Shown here: positions 35,564 to 44,015 of the stretch, in pieces
How the letters are laid out: each line of letters starts with the position of its first letter
Numbering within the stretch: the first letter of the stretch is position 1
Assembly (NCBI RefSeq): GCF_002024165.1
Contig: NZ_MWQN01000001.1
Span: forward strand, 372,001 to 436,000
Direction of reading: 5' to 3'
DNA from: Embleya scabrispora
GTDB lineage: Bacteria > Actinomycetota > Actinomycetes > Streptomycetales > Streptomycetaceae
DNA: 64,000 nt
Position numbers and translations under genes: made by a program
Notes under the pieces: model-generated
What the model was told of the DNA's origin: nothing
Database searches by the model: none
The model's input: only the letters and a program-made list of their open reading frames with translations

Positions 35564-35761
35564 ATGTCCGAGAATCGACGCCGTCCGCAGCGCGAGACCG
35601 TGCAGGCCCTCGTCGGGGTGACGGTGATCGTGATCGGCCTGCTGGTGACCCTCGTCCTGCACCTGACCCACGACGGGCACAACCCCGAGCCGAGCCCGAG
35701 CCCGCTCCGGACCGCCACCGCGCAACCGGTGTCCCCGTCGGCGGCGGCGGCCGGAGGTTAG
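35564..35761 (+). CDS. Small single-pass membrane protein
   Basis: This 65-residue hypothetical protein has a basic N-terminus (SENRRRPQRETV), one hydrophobic helix (LVGVTVIVIGLLVTLVLHL) and a Pro/Ser-rich tail outside (NPEPSPSPL). The topology suggests an N-in, C-out anchor. It is divergent from the receiver/thioredoxin-reductase gene and precedes the ArsR-like gene by about 100 bp. A weak ribosome site makes the start less sure. Confidence 0.6.
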   Translation: MSENRRRPQRETVQALVGVTVIVIGLLVTLVLHLTHDGHNPEPSPSPLRTATAQPVSPSAAAAGG

Positions 35762-35796
35762 GCGCGACACTCGGGGAAACAGGCGGGACAGATTTC

Positions 35797-35849
35797 GCAG
35801 AGACTTCTCTGCAAAGAATGCAGAGAACTCTTTGCAGAGAACTCTCTGC
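35797..35849. promoter_or_regulatory. Triple 16-bp palindrome, operator of the ArsR-like regulator
   Basis: GCAGAGA-CT-TCTCTGC (35797-35812) and GCAGAGA-AC-TCTCTGC (35834-35849) are perfect palindromes. GCAGAGA-AC-TCTTTGC (35820-35835) has one mismatch. Sites 2 and 3 overlap by two bases. A TAATAC -10-like box (35851-35856) follows immediately. Such an array should bind a dimeric winged-helix repressor cooperatively. Confidence 0.75.
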
Positions 35850-35866
35850 GTAATACGGTGGGGGAT

Positions 35867-36541
35867 GTGACCCACTCCCGCCGGCGGATCAACGCCCGCA
35901 GCCTCCGCGCTCTCGCCCACCCCCTACGCATGCGTCTACTCGAGATGCTGCGCCTCGACGGCCCCTCGACGGGCACCCTCCTGGCCGCCCGCGTCGGCGA
36001 GAGCACCGGGACGGTCAGCTGGCACCTGCGCCACCTCGCCGAGCACGGTTTCATCGAGGACGTGCCCGACCGCGGCACCCGCCGCGAGCGCTGGTGGCGC
36101 GCCGAGGTCGACCCGAGCGACCTGCGCACCAGCGATTTCCGCGAGGACCCGGAGACCCGGGGCGCACTCGACGTCTACATGCGCGAGTCCTTCCGCCAAC
36201 AGGGCGAGCGCCTGATGGAGTCGTTCACCGACGCCGACGAGATGGGCCCGGAGTGGGTGAACGCCCGCACCGCCTCGGACTGGAGCGGTGCGCGGCTGAC
36301 CGCCGAGCAGCTGGCCGAGCTCAATCGCCGGGTCGTCGACCTGATCTCCCAGGCCACCCGCGGTCCGGAACAACCGGGCGCCGCCACGATCGTGCTCCAG
36401 TTCCACTCGTTCCCGCATCTCCCGAAGAACGCGGCGGACCCGGCGAAGTCGGCCGGATCGCCGAGGACACCGAGGCCGGCGGAGCCGACCGAGACCACCG
36501 CCCCGGATCACCCCACCGAACCCGACGAGGACTCCTCATGA
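35867..36541 (+). CDS. ArsR-type winged-helix transcriptional regulator
   Basis: This 224-residue regulator has an N-terminal wHTH: RSLRALAHPLRMRLLEMLRLDGPSTGTLLAARVGESTGTVSWHLRHLAEHGFIE. The C-terminal half is helical and the tail is Pro/Thr-rich. GTG at 35867 is preferred to 35858 because a TAATAC box ends 10 bp upstream and GGTGGGGG precedes it. Its stop overlaps the ATG of the exporter gene (ATGA), so it regulates an operon that includes itself, through the GCAGAGA palindromes upstream. Confidence 0.85.
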   Translation: MTHSRRRINARSLRALAHPLRMRLLEMLRLDGPSTGTLLAARVGESTGTVSWHLRHLAEHGFIEDVPDRGTRRERWWRAEVDPSDLRTSDFREDPETRGALDVYMRESFRQQGERLMESFTDADEMGPEWVNARTASDWSGARLTAEQLAELNRRVVDLISQATRGPEQPGAATIVLQFHSFPHLPKNAADPAKSAGSPRTPRPAEPTETTAPDHPTEPDEDSS

Positions 36542-37818
36542 GCGGCCTGCTGCACCGCCACCGCGACTTCCGCCTGCTGTGGTTCGGCGAGACCACCGGC
36601 AAGTTCGGCGCCTCCGTGACCGGCGTGGCGATGCCGCTGATCGCGATCTCGACCCTGGACGCGAGCACGTTCGAGATCGGCCTGCTCGGCGCGGCGGCCT
36701 GGCTGCCGTGGTTGCTGATCGGTCTGCCGGTCGGCGTCTGGGTGGACCGGATGGCCCGCCGCCCGATCATGCTCGCCGCCGCCGCCACCTCGTGTGCCCT
36801 GTTCCTGGCGGTACCGCTGGCACACCGGGCGGGCCTGCTGAGTATCGGTCTGCTGCTGACCGTCACGCTGGCGACGGGGGTGTCCGCGGTGTTCTTCCAG
36901 ACCGCGTACACCGCCTACCTGCCCGGCATCCTGCTTCCCGCCGACCAGGCCGAGGGCAACAGCAAGCTGCACGGCAGCGCGTCCGCGGCGCAGATCGCCG
37001 GGGTCGGTGCGGGCGGCTTGATCGCACAGCTCGCCGGCGCCGTGAACGGCATGTTCGTCAACGCCGGCACGTTCTTGACCTCGTTCGTCTGCCTGTTCCG
37101 CATCCGCCACCGCGAGCCCGAGTCGCGGCCCGCGCCCGAGGAGCGCGCCGAGCGCTCGCTGATCGGCGAGATCGGCGAGGGCCTGCGGCTGGTCGCGCAC
37201 GACCCCTGGCTGCGGGCGTTCGCCCTCTTCGGCGGGGCGTCCAACCTCGGCCTGGTCGGCCTCCAGTCGCTGCAACTGGTGTTCCTGATCCGCACGGTCG
37301 GCGTCGACGAGGGCCTGGCCGGCGCACTGATCGCGGGCGGCGCCGTCGGCGGCGTGGCGGGTGCGTTCGTTTCCCGCCGGGTGTCCTCCCGGATCGGCAC
37401 CGCGCGCGCGTTCCTCCTCTTCGAGCCCGGCGTGTCGAGCCTGGTCCTGCTCATCCCCCTGACCACCGCCGGTCCGGGTCTGTCGGTGTTCGTCTGCGGT
37501 TCGTTCGCGATGTCGGCGGGAGTGGTGGCGAGCAATGTGATCAAGTCGAGCTTCCAACAGCGATACTGCCCACCGCAGTTGCTCGGCCGGATCACCGCGA
37601 GCATGCAGTTCGTCAACTACGGCACCATCCCGCTCGGCGCGGTCCTGGCCGGCGCGCTGGGTTCGGCGTTCGGGGTCCGCCCGGCCCTGTGGGTGATGGC
37701 CGCGGCCATTTCGGCCTCCGGCCTGATCCTGATCCTGTCCCCGGTGGGCCGCTGCCGCGACCTGCCGACCACCGTGCGACCCGTCGCCGTGTCCAGGGCA
37801 CCGCGCACGGTGGCCTGA
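36538..37818 (+). CDS. MFS transporter (MFS_3 / EntS-like exporter)
   Basis: This 426-residue inner-membrane protein has 10-12 hydrophobic segments. It starts LLHRHRDFRLLWFGETTGKFGASVTG, typical for MFS_3 exporters, with the cytoplasmic loop VGVWVDRMARRPIML as motif A. A long loop of charged residues (ESRPAPEERAERS) joins the two halves. It is cotranscribed with the ArsR-type regulator. The family often exports siderophores or antibiotics; the substrate is unknown. Confidence 0.88.
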   Translation: MSGLLHRHRDFRLLWFGETTGKFGASVTGVAMPLIAISTLDASTFEIGLLGAAAWLPWLLIGLPVGVWVDRMARRPIMLAAAATSCALFLAVPLAHRAGLLSIGLLLTVTLATGVSAVFFQTAYTAYLPGILLPADQAEGNSKLHGSASAAQIAGVGAGGLIAQLAGAVNGMFVNAGTFLTSFVCLFRIRHREPESRPAPEERAERSLIGEIGEGLRLVAHDPWLRAFALFGGASNLGLVGLQSLQLVFLIRTVGVDEGLAGALIAGGAVGGVAGAFVSRRVSSRIGTARAFLLFEPGVSSLVLLIPLTTAGPGLSVFVCGSFAMSAGVVASNVIKSSFQQRYCPPQLLGRITASMQFVNYGTIPLGAVLAGALGSAFGVRPALWVMAAAISASGLILILSPVGRCRDLPTTVRPVAVSRAPRTVA

Positions 37819-37840
37819 GCCGCCGGCGCCGGCCCGACGA

Positions 37841-37877
37841 GGCGGCCGACACCGGGAGTTCCCGGCGTTCGGCCGCC
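37841..37877. terminator. Bidirectional terminator between MFS_3 exporter and narK
   Basis: GGCGGCCGA (37841-37849) pairs with TCGGCCGCC (37869-37877), and inside it CCGGGA (37852-37857) pairs with TCCCGG (37860-37865). It lies between the stops of the convergent MFS and narK genes. Confidence 0.65.
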
Positions 37878-37898
37878 CGCGGCCGCCCGGGATCCGGG

Positions 37899-39251
37899 TC
37901 AGATCCGCGCCGACCGACGCGCCGCCGACCGCAGATACACCGCCCACGTGAGCACCAGGCAAAACGCGTAGTAACCCAGGAACGCCAGATAGGCGGCGTC
38001 CCCGCGGCCGGAATCGAGAAACGACTCGCGAAACGCGATGTTGACCAGAACCCCGCCCAACGCGCCGACCGCTCCCGCGATACCCATCAGCGCCCCCGAA
38101 GCCCGCCGCGCGGCCGGTCCCGGGCCGAGCCTGACCGCGAATATCGCGGGGATCATCTTGTACGCCGAGCCGTTGCCCAAACCGCTGAACACGAACAACA
38201 GCACGAATCCGAACAGGAACAGACCGAGCGATTCCTGCCGCGAGGCGAGATAGACCACGAACGCGGCGCCGGCCATCGCGACGAAATTCCAGAACGTCAC
38301 CCGCGCCCCGCCCCACCGGTCGGCCAGCAACCCGCCGACCGGACGCACCAGCGACCCGAGCAGCGGTCCGAGAAAGGTCAGATAGGCGGCCTTGACCGGC
38401 GTCGCGAACTCGGCGTGGAACTGCACCTGCAATACCTGCCCGAAGGCGAACCCGAATCCGATGAACGACCCGAACGTGCCGATATACAGCAGCGACATCA
38501 CCCAGGTGTGCGGATCCCGGGTCACCTCCCGCATCGCGCCCTTGTCGTTGCGCAACGACGGGAGGTTGTCCATGTACCGCGCGGAGAGCACCGCGGCGAC
38601 CACGATCAGCGGGATGTACACCGCGAGCAGCAGTCGAGGATGCTCGGCGCCGGCCGTCGCCAGCACGGCCAGGCCGACCAGTTGCACGGCGGGCACGCCG
38701 AGATTGCCGCCACCGGCGTTGACGCCCAGCGCCCACCCCTTCAACCGCTGCGGATAGAACGCGTTGATATTGGCCATCGACGAGGCGAAGTTGCCGCCCC
38801 CGACCCCGGCCACCGCCGCGACCAGGAGCAGCGTGTGATAGGAGACACCGGGCTCCAGCACGATGGCGATCGACGTCGTCGGCGCCAGCAACAACAGGGC
38901 GCTGACCACGGTCCAGTTCCGCCCGCCGAAGCGAGCGACCGCGAAGGTGTAGGGAATCCGCATCGCCGCGCCGACGAGCGTGGGTACGGCGGTCAGCGTG
39001 AACTTCTGCGCGGGGTCGAAGCCGTACTCGGGCCCGAGGAAGAGCACGATGACCGACCACAAACTCCATACGGAAAAGCCGATATGCTCCGACAGCACCG
39101 AGAACACCAGGTTGCGCCGGGCGATTCGAGCGCCCACCCGATCCCAGAATTCCCCGTCCTCGGGCCGCCAGTCGTCGAGCGGCCGATCGCCCCGGGCCGG
39201 CGCACTCACCGTTGTCGCCGTTGTCGCCGCCGTCGTCGTCGTTGTCGTCAC
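37899..39251 (-). CDS. narK: Nitrate/nitrite transporter NarK (NNP family MFS)
   Basis: This 450-residue membrane protein has 12 hydrophobic segments. It carries the nitrate-signature GVGGGNFASSMANINAFYP and the second signature NGSAYKMIPAIFA. The N-terminal Thr repeat is disordered and EDGEFWDRVGARIARRNL precedes the first helix. It should exchange nitrate and nitrite or import nitrate. GTG at 39251 is supported by AGGTAGG. It belongs to the nitrate assimilation island with nirBD and the NnaR-like regulator, and shares a motif with the nirB/regulator promoter. Confidence 0.9.
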   Translation of the reverse strand: MTTTTTTAATTATTVSAPARGDRPLDDWRPEDGEFWDRVGARIARRNLVFSVLSEHIGFSVWSLWSVIVLFLGPEYGFDPAQKFTLTAVPTLVGAAMRIPYTFAVARFGGRNWTVVSALLLLAPTTSIAIVLEPGVSYHTLLLVAAVAGVGGGNFASSMANINAFYPQRLKGWALGVNAGGGNLGVPAVQLVGLAVLATAGAEHPRLLLAVYIPLIVVAAVLSARYMDNLPSLRNDKGAMREVTRDPHTWVMSLLYIGTFGSFIGFGFAFGQVLQVQFHAEFATPVKAAYLTFLGPLLGSLVRPVGGLLADRWGGARVTFWNFVAMAGAAFVVYLASRQESLGLFLFGFVLLFVFSGLGNGSAYKMIPAIFAVRLGPGPAARRASGALMGIAGAVGALGGVLVNIAFRESFLDSGRGDAAYLAFLGYYAFCLVLTWAVYLRSAARRSARI

Positions 39252-39262
39252 GGGAACCTACC

Positions 39263-39276
39263 TGTCCGAAAGGGCA
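39263..39276. promoter_or_regulatory. Motif shared by narK and nirB/nnaR promoters
   Basis: TGTCCGAAAGGGCA, 12-25 bp before the narK GTG, matches TGCCCGAAAGGCA (minus strand of 44171-44183) between nirB and the HemD-winged-helix regulator, except for one base change and one extra G. Both are roughly palindromic. A common regulator, perhaps NnaR, is suggested. Confidence 0.45.
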
Positions 39277-39301
39277 TGAGAACCGACGTCCCGTGACGGT
39301 A

Positions 39302-39316
39302 GAAACCCCAGGTTTC
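39302..39316. promoter_or_regulatory. Inverted repeat upstream of narK
   Basis: GAAACC-CCA-GGTTTC is a perfect 6-bp inverted repeat, 51-65 bp upstream of narK. GAAAC is the conserved half of GlnR boxes, but the usual GTnAC-n6-GAAAC spacing is not seen, so GlnR binding is only a possibility. Confidence 0.35.
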
Positions 39317-39528
39317 CGCACAGCGCGCCCACCGCCTCAACGAGGCTACATCTCGCTCAAGACCCCGATCCCGGGCTGTGAGAATCCTTTCGAGCAACCC
39401 TTGCGGATCGGCCGGCGTCCACCGCCCGCACCCGCCTACCTGACACTCACCCGACTACTTGACGGTCACTCGGCCGGTTTCGGGAGAGAGTGGGACGCGC
39501 ATCGGCCGCCCGAGATCAGGAGTTCCCC

Positions 39529-40956
39529 GTGACCGCGACCAACGCCCCCTCCCCCGCCCCCGAGCACGACCCGGAGTTCGGCGTCGCGGTCAAGGCCCTG
39601 AACACGCACCTGTCCGGAACCGCGCTCACCCCCGAGGATCCCGGCTACGACACCGAACGCACCGGATTCCAGACGGCCTTCCGACAGCGACCGGCCCTGA
39701 TCGTGGCCGCCGACTCCGCCGAGGACGTGCGGCTCGCCGTCGAGTTCGCCCGCGCACACGCGCTGCGCGTGTCGGTCCAAGCCACCGGACACGCGCCCGC
39801 CGACGCCGCACCCGGGGGCCTGCTGATCTCCACCCGCCGGATGGCCGAGGTACACGTCGACCCGACCGCCCGGACCGCCCGGGCCCAGGCCGGCGCGCGC
39901 TGGGAGGCGGTGGTGGCCGCGAGCACCCCGCACGGGCTGGCCCCGCTCAACGGCTCGGCGCCGCACGTCGGCGTCGTCGCCTACACCCTCGGCGGCGGCC
40001 TGAGCCTGCTCGCCCGGAAGTACGGTTACGCGGCCGACCACGTCCGCGCCATCGACGTCGTCACCGCCGACGCCACGCTGCGCCACGTCACCGCCGAGAG
40101 CGACCCGGACCTGTTCTGGGCGCTGCGCGGCGGGCGGGACAACTTCGGCGTCGTCACCTCGATCGAGGTGGACCTGGTGCCCGTGGCGCGGGTGTACGGC
40201 GGCTCGCTGATCTTCGACGCCGACCTGGTCGAGGCGGCGACCGCGGCGTATCTGGCCTGGACCGAGACCGTCCCGGAGGAGATGACCTCCTCGATCCTGT
40301 TCATCGGCCTGCCCGACATCGAGCAGGTGCCGCCGCCGCTGCGGGGCCGGCACACCGCGGCGATCAAGATCGTGTACAGCGGCGACGCCGCCGACGGGGA
40401 GCGCCTGGTGGCCCCGCTGCGGGCGATCGGCCCGCGCCTGGTGGACAACCTGGCCGACCTGCCGTACGCCGACTCGCACACGATCCACGCCGACCCGACC
40501 CACCCGCACGCCTACCTCGGCGACAACGCCCTGGTCCGCGACCTGGACGCCGCCGTGGTGGGCAAGGTGTACGCACTGACCGGTCCCAACGCGCCGATGA
40601 TGGTCGTGCACGAGGTGCGCCACCTCGGCGGCGCGCTGTCCCGGCAGCCCGCGGTACCCAACGCGGTCGGCGGGCGGGACGCGGGCTACCTCGTGCGCGT
40701 GGTGGCGATGGTCGAGGGCCCGGGCCCGGACGCCGCACGCGCGCTGCTGGCCGACGTACACGCCGTCCTCGACCCGCTGTCCGTCGGGCGCAACCTCAAC
40801 TTCGTCTACGGCGACGGCGTGCCCAGCGACCCGGACCGGGTCACGTCGATGTACGACCCGCGGAGCTGGGCACGGCTGCGCGACCTCAAGGCGGCGCACG
40901 ACCCGGGCAACCTGTTCACCGGCAACCACAACATCGCGCCCGCCGACGGGTCGTGA
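39529..40956 (+). CDS. FAD-binding oxidoreductase (berberine bridge enzyme/PCMH type)
   Basis: This 475-residue flavoenzyme has a PCMH-type FAD domain: RPALIVAADSAEDVRLAVEFA, ATGHAPADAAPGGLLI where the His is the candidate 8-alpha flavin link, and VVAYTLGGGLSLLARKYGYAAD. It ends in a BBE tail (NLNFVYGD, DPGNLFTGNHNI). Members oxidise alcohols, sugars or alkaloid-like compounds with oxygen. GTG at 39529 has AGGAG at good spacing. It sits between narK and nirBD but runs opposite to both, so a nitrogen role is not implied. Confidence 0.85.
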   Translation: MTATNAPSPAPEHDPEFGVAVKALNTHLSGTALTPEDPGYDTERTGFQTAFRQRPALIVAADSAEDVRLAVEFARAHALRVSVQATGHAPADAAPGGLLISTRRMAEVHVDPTARTARAQAGARWEAVVAASTPHGLAPLNGSAPHVGVVAYTLGGGLSLLARKYGYAADHVRAIDVVTADATLRHVTAESDPDLFWALRGGRDNFGVVTSIEVDLVPVARVYGGSLIFDADLVEAATAAYLAWTETVPEEMTSSILFIGLPDIEQVPPPLRGRHTAAIKIVYSGDAADGERLVAPLRAIGPRLVDNLADLPYADSHTIHADPTHPHAYLGDNALVRDLDAAVVGKVYALTGPNAPMMVVHEVRHLGGALSRQPAVPNAVGGRDAGYLVRVVAMVEGPGPDAARALLADVHAVLDPLSVGRNLNFVYGDGVPSDPDRVTSMYDPRSWARLRDLKAAHDPGNLFTGNHNIAPADGS

Positions 40957-40963
40957 CCTCGGG

Positions 40964-41004
40964 CCGCCGGGCGAGGGCGCGACGCTGCGGCCCTCGCCCG
41001 GCGG
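40964..41004. terminator. Bidirectional terminator between the flavoenzyme and nirD
   Basis: CCGCCGGGCGAGGGC (40964-40978) and GCCCTCGCCCGGCGG (40990-41004) form a perfect 15-bp stem with an 11-nt loop, 7 bp past the flavoenzyme stop and 4 bp past the nirD stop. Confidence 0.8.
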
Positions 41005-41008
41005 CGGT

Positions 41009-41380
41009 TCAGGAGCGGGCCCGCACCCGCCAGGTCGGCAGCGCCGCAGGCGTCCCGTCCGGCGTGGTCGCCTCGTCCAGGCACTCGCCCGTGCGCAGGT
41101 CGAACGCCTGCTGGTACATCGGCGACGTGACGATCGGCACCTCGCCGCGCCGCCCCACGATGCCGCGCGACATGACGTAGGCGCCGCTGAACGGGTCGCG
41201 GTTGCCCAGCGCGTACAACTCGCCCGCACGCGTGCGGAAGACGGCGACCTGCTCGCCCTCGATCAGCGCCGCCACGCCCCGCCCTGGGGTCAGCCGGTCG
41301 TACGGGCAGATCGTGACCCACCCCGTCCCGGTGGCGATCTCCACCGTCGTCTCGACGGCGGTCCCGGTCGTACTCGTCAC
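41009..41380 (-). CDS. nirD: Assimilatory nitrite reductase small subunit NirD
   Basis: This 123-residue Rieske-fold protein has TICPYDRLTPGRGVAALIEGEQVAVFRT, LYALGNRDPFSGAYVMSRGIVGRRG and MYQQAFDLRTGECLDE. As usual for NirD, the iron-sulfur ligands of true Rieske proteins are absent. It assists NirB in reducing nitrite to ammonium with NAD(P)H. GTG at 41380 has GGGGAGG seven bases upstream, and overlaps the stop of a 28-codon ORF (GTGA). Confidence 0.9.
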   Translation of the reverse strand: MTSTTGTAVETTVEIATGTGWVTICPYDRLTPGRGVAALIEGEQVAVFRTRAGELYALGNRDPFSGAYVMSRGIVGRRGEVPIVTSPMYQQAFDLRTGECLDEATTPDGTPAALPTWRVRARS

Positions 41381-41463
41381 GCGCACACCTCCCCTGTCTC
41401 GAACACCACGGATCCGACCCGCTTCCGCTCGGCCGCGCACCACACGTTTCCGGGCCCGCTCAT
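41377..41463 (-). CDS. Putative 28-residue ORF bridging nirB and nirD
   Basis: ATG at 41463 overlaps the nirB stop as ATGA, and the TGA at 41379-41377 overlaps the nirD GTG as GTGA. GGAGG is ten bases upstream inside nirB. The peptide begins MSGPGNVWCAAERKRVG and ends in VCA, so it holds two cysteines. It may be a real small protein or a coupling device that carries ribosomes from nirB to nirD. No homologue is known to me. Confidence 0.4.
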   Translation of the reverse strand: MSGPGNVWCAAERKRVGSVVFETGEVCA

Positions 41464-44015
41464 CGCCCACGCACCTCCAACCTCTCGAACAACACCGGCT
41501 TGATCTGCTCGCGCTCCGCGGTGAACCGCACGGTCGGGTCCGGCACGCCCGGCGCGTTGGCGAACGACACGAAGCGGCGCACCCGTTCGGGATCGGCCAG
41601 GGTCGCGGCCCATTCGTCCTCGTAGGTCTCCACGTGCCGGCCCATCAACTCGTCCAGGTCGGCGCAGATCCCCAGCGCGTCGTCCATGACCACCGCGCGC
41701 ACGTGGTCGAGGCCGCCCTCGATCCGGGTCAGCCACGTCGCGGTGCGCTCCAGGCGGTCGGCGGTGCGGATGTAGAGCATCAGGAAGCGGTCGATGGTGC
41801 GGATCAGCGTGTCGTGGTCGAGGTCGCTCGCGAGCAGTTCGGCGTGGCGGGGGGTGGTGCCGCCGTTGCCGCCGACGTACAGGTTCCAGCCCTCGGCGGT
41901 GGCGATCACCCCGAAGTCCTTGCTCTGCGCCTCCGCGCACTCCCGGGTGCAGCCGCTCACCGCCGACTTGAGCTTGTGCGGCGAGCGCAGGCCCCGGTAG
42001 CGCAGTTCCAACTCGATCGCGAGCGCCACGGAGTCCTGCACGCCGTAGCGGCACCAGGTCTGCCCCACACACGACTTCACCGTGCGCAGCGCCTTGCCGT
42101 ACGCGTGGCCCGACTCGAATCCGGCCGCCACCAGGCGCTGCCAGATGCTCGGGAGCTGGTCGACGGTGGCGCCGAACATGTCGATGCGCTGGCCGCCGGT
42201 GATCTTGGTGTAGAGGCCGAAGTCGCGGGCGATCTCACCGATGGTGATCAGCCCCTCGGGAGTGACCTCGCCGCCGGGGATGCGCGGCACCACCGAATAG
42301 GAGCCGTTGCGCTGGAGGTTGGCGAGGAAGTGGTCGTTGGTGTCCTGGAGCGCGGCCTGTTCACCGTCCAGGATGTGCCCGCCGGACAGGCTCGCCAGGA
42401 TCGAGCCGACGGCGGGCTTGCAGACCTCGCAGCCGTCCGCGTCGGGCCCCTCGGCGCTGCCGTGTTCGTCGATCAGCCGGGCGAAGCTGCCGATTCCCTT
42501 GACCCGGACGATCTCGTACAGCTCGGCCCGGGTGTAGCGGGCGAAGTGCTCGCACAGGCCGCGCCGGGTCTCGATGCCCGCCGCGGCAAGTTCCTCGGTG
42601 ACGATCTTGCCGATCAGCTTCACACAACCGCCGCAGCCGGTACCGGCCTTGGTGCAGCGTTTGACGCCGGGTACGTCGACCACGTCGTGCTCGGTGACCG
42701 CGGCCCGGATGGTGCCCTTGGCGACCCCGTGGCAGGAGCAGACCACGGCCGTGTCGGGCAGCGCGAGTTGCCCGCGCGGGCCGGCGGCGGCGGGCAGCAC
42801 CAGCTGTTCGGGCGGGACGGGCAGCGGGCTGCCGGTGAGCGGGCGCAGTTGGGCGTACGCTTCGGCGTCGCCGACCAGGACGCCGCCGAGCAGCCGGCCG
42901 TCGGCGCCGATCACCAGCTTCTTGTAGACGCCGGCGAGCGGGTCCGAGTACAGCACCTCCACGCAGTCCTCGGCGACCCCGTGCGCGTCGCCGAAGCCGG
43001 CCACGTCCACGCCGAGCAGTTTGAGGCTGGTGGACAGGTCGGCGCCGGTGAACGTGCGGTCCGGGTCGGGCGGGCCGGCGACGAGTTGCCGGGCGGCCAC
43101 CTCGGCCATCGCGTAGCCGGGCGCGACCAGGCCGTACACCCGCCCGTCGACGGCCAGCGCGCATTCCCCGATGGCCAGCACGTGCGGGTCGTCGGTGCGG
43201 CAGTACTCGTCCACCACGATCCCGCCGCGTTCGCCGACCGCCAGGCCGGCCGCGCGGGCGAGTCGGTCGCGGGGGCGTACCCCGGCGGAGAAGACCACCA
43301 GGTCGGTGGCCAGTTCGGTGCCGTCGGACAGCACCATGCCGGCGACCCGGCCGGCGCGGTCCACGATCGCCCGGGTACCGGCGTCGGTGTGTACCGTCAC
43401 GCCCAGGTCCTGGATCTTGCGGCGCAGCACCCGGCCGCCGCCGTCGTCGATCTGCAACGCCATCAGGCGTGGCGCGAACTCGACCACGTGGGTGTCCAGG
43501 CCCATCGCGGTCAGTGCCCCGGCGGCCTCCAGGCCGAGCAGCCCGCCGCCGACCACCACGCCGACGCGGGCCCGCTCGGCGGCGGCCTTGATCGCCTCCA
43601 GGTCCTCGATCGTGCGGTAGACGAAGCAGCCGGGGGTGTCGTGGCCGGGCACCGGCGGTACGAACGGGTAGGAGCCGGTGGCCAGGACGAGCGTGTCGTA
43701 GCCGACGGTGTGGCCGGCCCGGGTGGTCACGGTGCGGGCGGCGCGGTCGATCGTCTCGACCGGGTCGCCGAGGCGGATGTCGATCCCGTGCTCGGCGGCG
43801 AACGCGTCGTCGCACAGGGACAGCTCCTCGGCCGTGGTGCCGGAGAACCACGAGGTCAGGTGCACCCGGTCGTAGGCGCGCCGGGGCTCCTCGGCCAACA
43901 CCGTGATGCGCAGGCCCGGCGGTCGCGGCTCGGCCTCGGTCAGCGCTTCGAGGAAGCGCTGACCGACCATGCCGTGGCCGACCAGGACCACGTGCGTCTG
44001 TTGGGCGTCGGTCAC
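41460..44015 (-). CDS. nirB: Assimilatory nitrite reductase large subunit NirB
   Basis: This 851-residue cytoplasmic enzyme reduces nitrite to ammonium with NAD(P)H. An N-terminal FAD/NAD part (VVLVGHGMVGQRF, LATGSYPFVPP, VVVGGGLLGLEAAGAL) is followed by a BFD-type [2Fe-2S] domain with cysteines in VCSCHGVAKG and CTKAGTGCGGC. The siroheme/[4Fe-4S] domain has cysteines in SCVGQTWCRYG and SGCTRECAEA. ATG at 44015. It is divergent from the HemD-winged-helix regulator and followed by nirD through the tiny bridging ORF. Confidence 0.95.
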   Translation of the reverse strand: MTDAQQTHVVLVGHGMVGQRFLEALTEAEPRPPGLRITVLAEEPRRAYDRVHLTSWFSGTTAEELSLCDDAFAAEHGIDIRLGDPVETIDRAARTVTTRAGHTVGYDTLVLATGSYPFVPPVPGHDTPGCFVYRTIEDLEAIKAAAERARVGVVVGGGLLGLEAAGALTAMGLDTHVVEFAPRLMALQIDDGGGRVLRRKIQDLGVTVHTDAGTRAIVDRAGRVAGMVLSDGTELATDLVVFSAGVRPRDRLARAAGLAVGERGGIVVDEYCRTDDPHVLAIGECALAVDGRVYGLVAPGYAMAEVAARQLVAGPPDPDRTFTGADLSTSLKLLGVDVAGFGDAHGVAEDCVEVLYSDPLAGVYKKLVIGADGRLLGGVLVGDAEAYAQLRPLTGSPLPVPPEQLVLPAAAGPRGQLALPDTAVVCSCHGVAKGTIRAAVTEHDVVDVPGVKRCTKAGTGCGGCVKLIGKIVTEELAAAGIETRRGLCEHFARYTRAELYEIVRVKGIGSFARLIDEHGSAEGPDADGCEVCKPAVGSILASLSGGHILDGEQAALQDTNDHFLANLQRNGSYSVVPRIPGGEVTPEGLITIGEIARDFGLYTKITGGQRIDMFGATVDQLPSIWQRLVAAGFESGHAYGKALRTVKSCVGQTWCRYGVQDSVALAIELELRYRGLRSPHKLKSAVSGCTRECAEAQSKDFGVIATAEGWNLYVGGNGGTTPRHAELLASDLDHDTLIRTIDRFLMLYIRTADRLERTATWLTRIEGGLDHVRAVVMDDALGICADLDELMGRHVETYEDEWAATLADPERVRRFVSFANAPGVPDPTVRFTAEREQIKPVLFERLEVRGR

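Noticed and set aside
39293-39306. GlnR box upstream of narK (GTGAC...GAAAC)
   Set aside because: Spacing between GTGAC and GAAAC is 4 bp instead of the usual 6, and the second half-site pair is absent.
36508-39321. Minus-strand frame of about 937 codons across the MFS exporter and narK
   Set aside because: A low-complexity Arg/Gly shadow frame spanning two real genes of opposite orientation.
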